This document shows, piece after piece, positions 63,285 to 64,000 of a stretch of DNA of 64,000 nt. Location: assembly GCF_000504165.1 (NCBI RefSeq), contig NZ_AYSE01000007.1, positions 186,001-250,000 of the forward strand, given 5' to 3'. Position 1 is the stretch's first letter; the number at the start of each line of letters is the position of its first letter. The stretch comes from Bacillus sp. FJAT-14578 (GTDB lineage Bacteria > Bacillota > Bacilli > Bacillales > Bacillaceae_H). The notes beneath the pieces are model-generated. The model was not told the origin of the DNA. It did not search any database and worked only from the letters and a program-made list of their open reading frames with translations. A program made the position numbers and the translations under genes.

Positions 63285-64000
63285 TTGTTGAAAGTAGAAC
63301 AGACAACCCACATTGAAGAACAGATGAAAAAATATAAGCGATTGTTCGAAAATCCTCATTTGAATACGTACTTCTATTCACATGAAGAAAAGTATTATCA
63401 GCTTGTCCGCTTTTTCCGGTTTGGAAAAGTAACAGGCGTTCTTATTTTAGATGAACGAGGTGAACTGGTTTCCCGTTCATTGGCTCAAATGATTTATAAG
63501 CAAATGAATTCTTATAATGCGATCGCCTCAGGAGCGGTGACGGAAATACAGCGTAAAATGCTGGAGCCGATTCAATTGGTGGAAGAGCCTCTGCAGTGGA
63601 TGGAATATATTGAGAAGCAAGAAAGTGTCAATGAAATTGAACCACAATGGAATGCGGTAAAGAATATGTTTCGTCAACTCATAAAAGGACGCCTTTACAT
63701 TAAAGAGATTTTTGAACAGCTGTTGGCGAATGACGACCTTGTTTATGATAAGTTGGGCTATTTATCGGAAGAACAAGTCAAAAAGGCCAACAACTTATTA
63801 AATGAATACAATTATACCATGTATACAGAGGGGAAAATTCAGCTTGATTCATTTGATGATGCTGCAGTCGTGAAAGGATTTCTGAAAGGAATGAGCGGGA
63901 CGGCTGCTGATAAGGCCCAGATGCTTCAGCGCAGCCTTACAGAATTGACCAATGCTGCCGCCCAAAAACGATTGGAGAATTCCATGCTGACGTTTGAAAA
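63285..64000 (+). CDS. Unrecognised protein, cut by the window end
   Basis: A frame open from a TTG at 63285 or 63288 (GAAGGGGGTG site) to the edge, at least 238 residues. It begins LKVEQTTHIEEQMKKYKRLF and is rich in Gln, Glu, Tyr and Lys, mainly helical. Segments include FFRFGKVTGVLILDERGELV and LKGMSGTAADKAQMLQRSLTELTNAAA. There is no signal peptide or membrane segment so far. It follows the Trp-rich gene by 30 bp, so is probably in the same operon. No domain was recognised. Confidence 0.6.
   Translation, partial: MLKVEQTTHIEEQMKKYKRLFENPHLNTYFYSHEEKYYQLVRFFRFGKVTGVLILDERGELVSRSLAQMIYKQMNSYNAIASGAVTEIQRKMLEPIQLVEEPLQWMEYIEKQESVNEIEPQWNAVKNMFRQLIKGRLYIKEIFEQLLANDDLVYDKLGYLSEEQVKKANNLLNEYNYTMYTEGKIQLDSFDDAAVVKGFLKGMSGTAADKAQMLQRSLTELTNAAAQKRLENSMLTFE

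Overview
The window is chromosomal DNA of an endospore-forming member of the Bacillaceae. The evidence is Bacillus-type gene content with strong AGGAGG-like ribosome binding sites, two sporulation sensor kinases (KinE-like and KinD-like), a Spo0E-type phosphatase, SAM-I riboswitches on the methionine-salvage genes, a CtsR-controlled clpE, and a gene order that follows the ykr/ykv region of Bacillus subtilis (kinE-ogt-mtn-kinD-mhqR-clpE-ykvA) with insertions between the blocks. The species cannot be named from the sequence alone. No tRNA, rRNA, CRISPR array, prophage or intact insertion sequence was seen.

Layout. 1-1.4 kb: proline use (putP, cut by the window edge, and putB). 1.7-10.8 kb: lactate use, namely permease lctP, regulator lutR and lutABC, with the NAD-salvage pair pncB-nadE lying between. 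A shared palindrome, probably the LutR operator, precedes lctP and lutA. 11-23.3 kb: KinE-like kinase, ogt, a small unknown gene, a CheX-like protein, then the complete methionine-salvage set. mtnU, mtnK and mtnA are on the minus strand and mtnE and mtnWXBD on the plus strand; mtnKA and mtnWXBD each have a SAM-I riboswitch with a terminator. 23.6-27.3 kb: a sugar-type ABC importer directly after mtnD, a candidate methylthioribose importer. 27.7-35.2 kb: amidinotransferase-fold enzyme, CoA-disulfide reductase, EamA transporter, Spo0E-like protein, ZIP metal transporter, GalT/HIT-fold protein and an APH-fold kinase. 35.2-39.7 kb: KinD-like kinase, MhqR-type repressor with an operator on its own promoter, oligoendopeptidase F. 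40.2-44.6 kb: TAXI-type TRAP transporter with a DUF1850 protein, and a winged-helix regulator behind a 30-bp perfect palindrome. 45.3-54.1 kb: small lipoprotein, nrnB remnant, clpE, amino-acid permease, hydrolase, YkvA, CPBP protease, a 43-residue protein, an SDR enzyme and a DMT-transporter remnant.

54.8 kb to the end is the most unusual part: a Gram-positive Tad/Flp pilus-type locus (CpaB-, CpaE/TadZ-, CpaF/TadA-, TadB-, TadC- and Flp-like proteins). It is followed by a von Willebrand factor A lipoprotein, a secreted protein with tryptophan-rich and Gly-Asp-Gly repeats, and an unrecognised gene that runs off the window. These may be surface structures or cargo of the Tad machine.

The intergenic DNA is rich in two dispersed repeat families. 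R1 is a double-hairpin unit whose stem sequences change while pairing is kept. R2 is a mosaic unit built around a mini-hairpin with the pentaloop AGGAC/AGGAT (or its complement) and variable stems; twelve copies were counted, five of them inside the lut operon between lutA and lutB.
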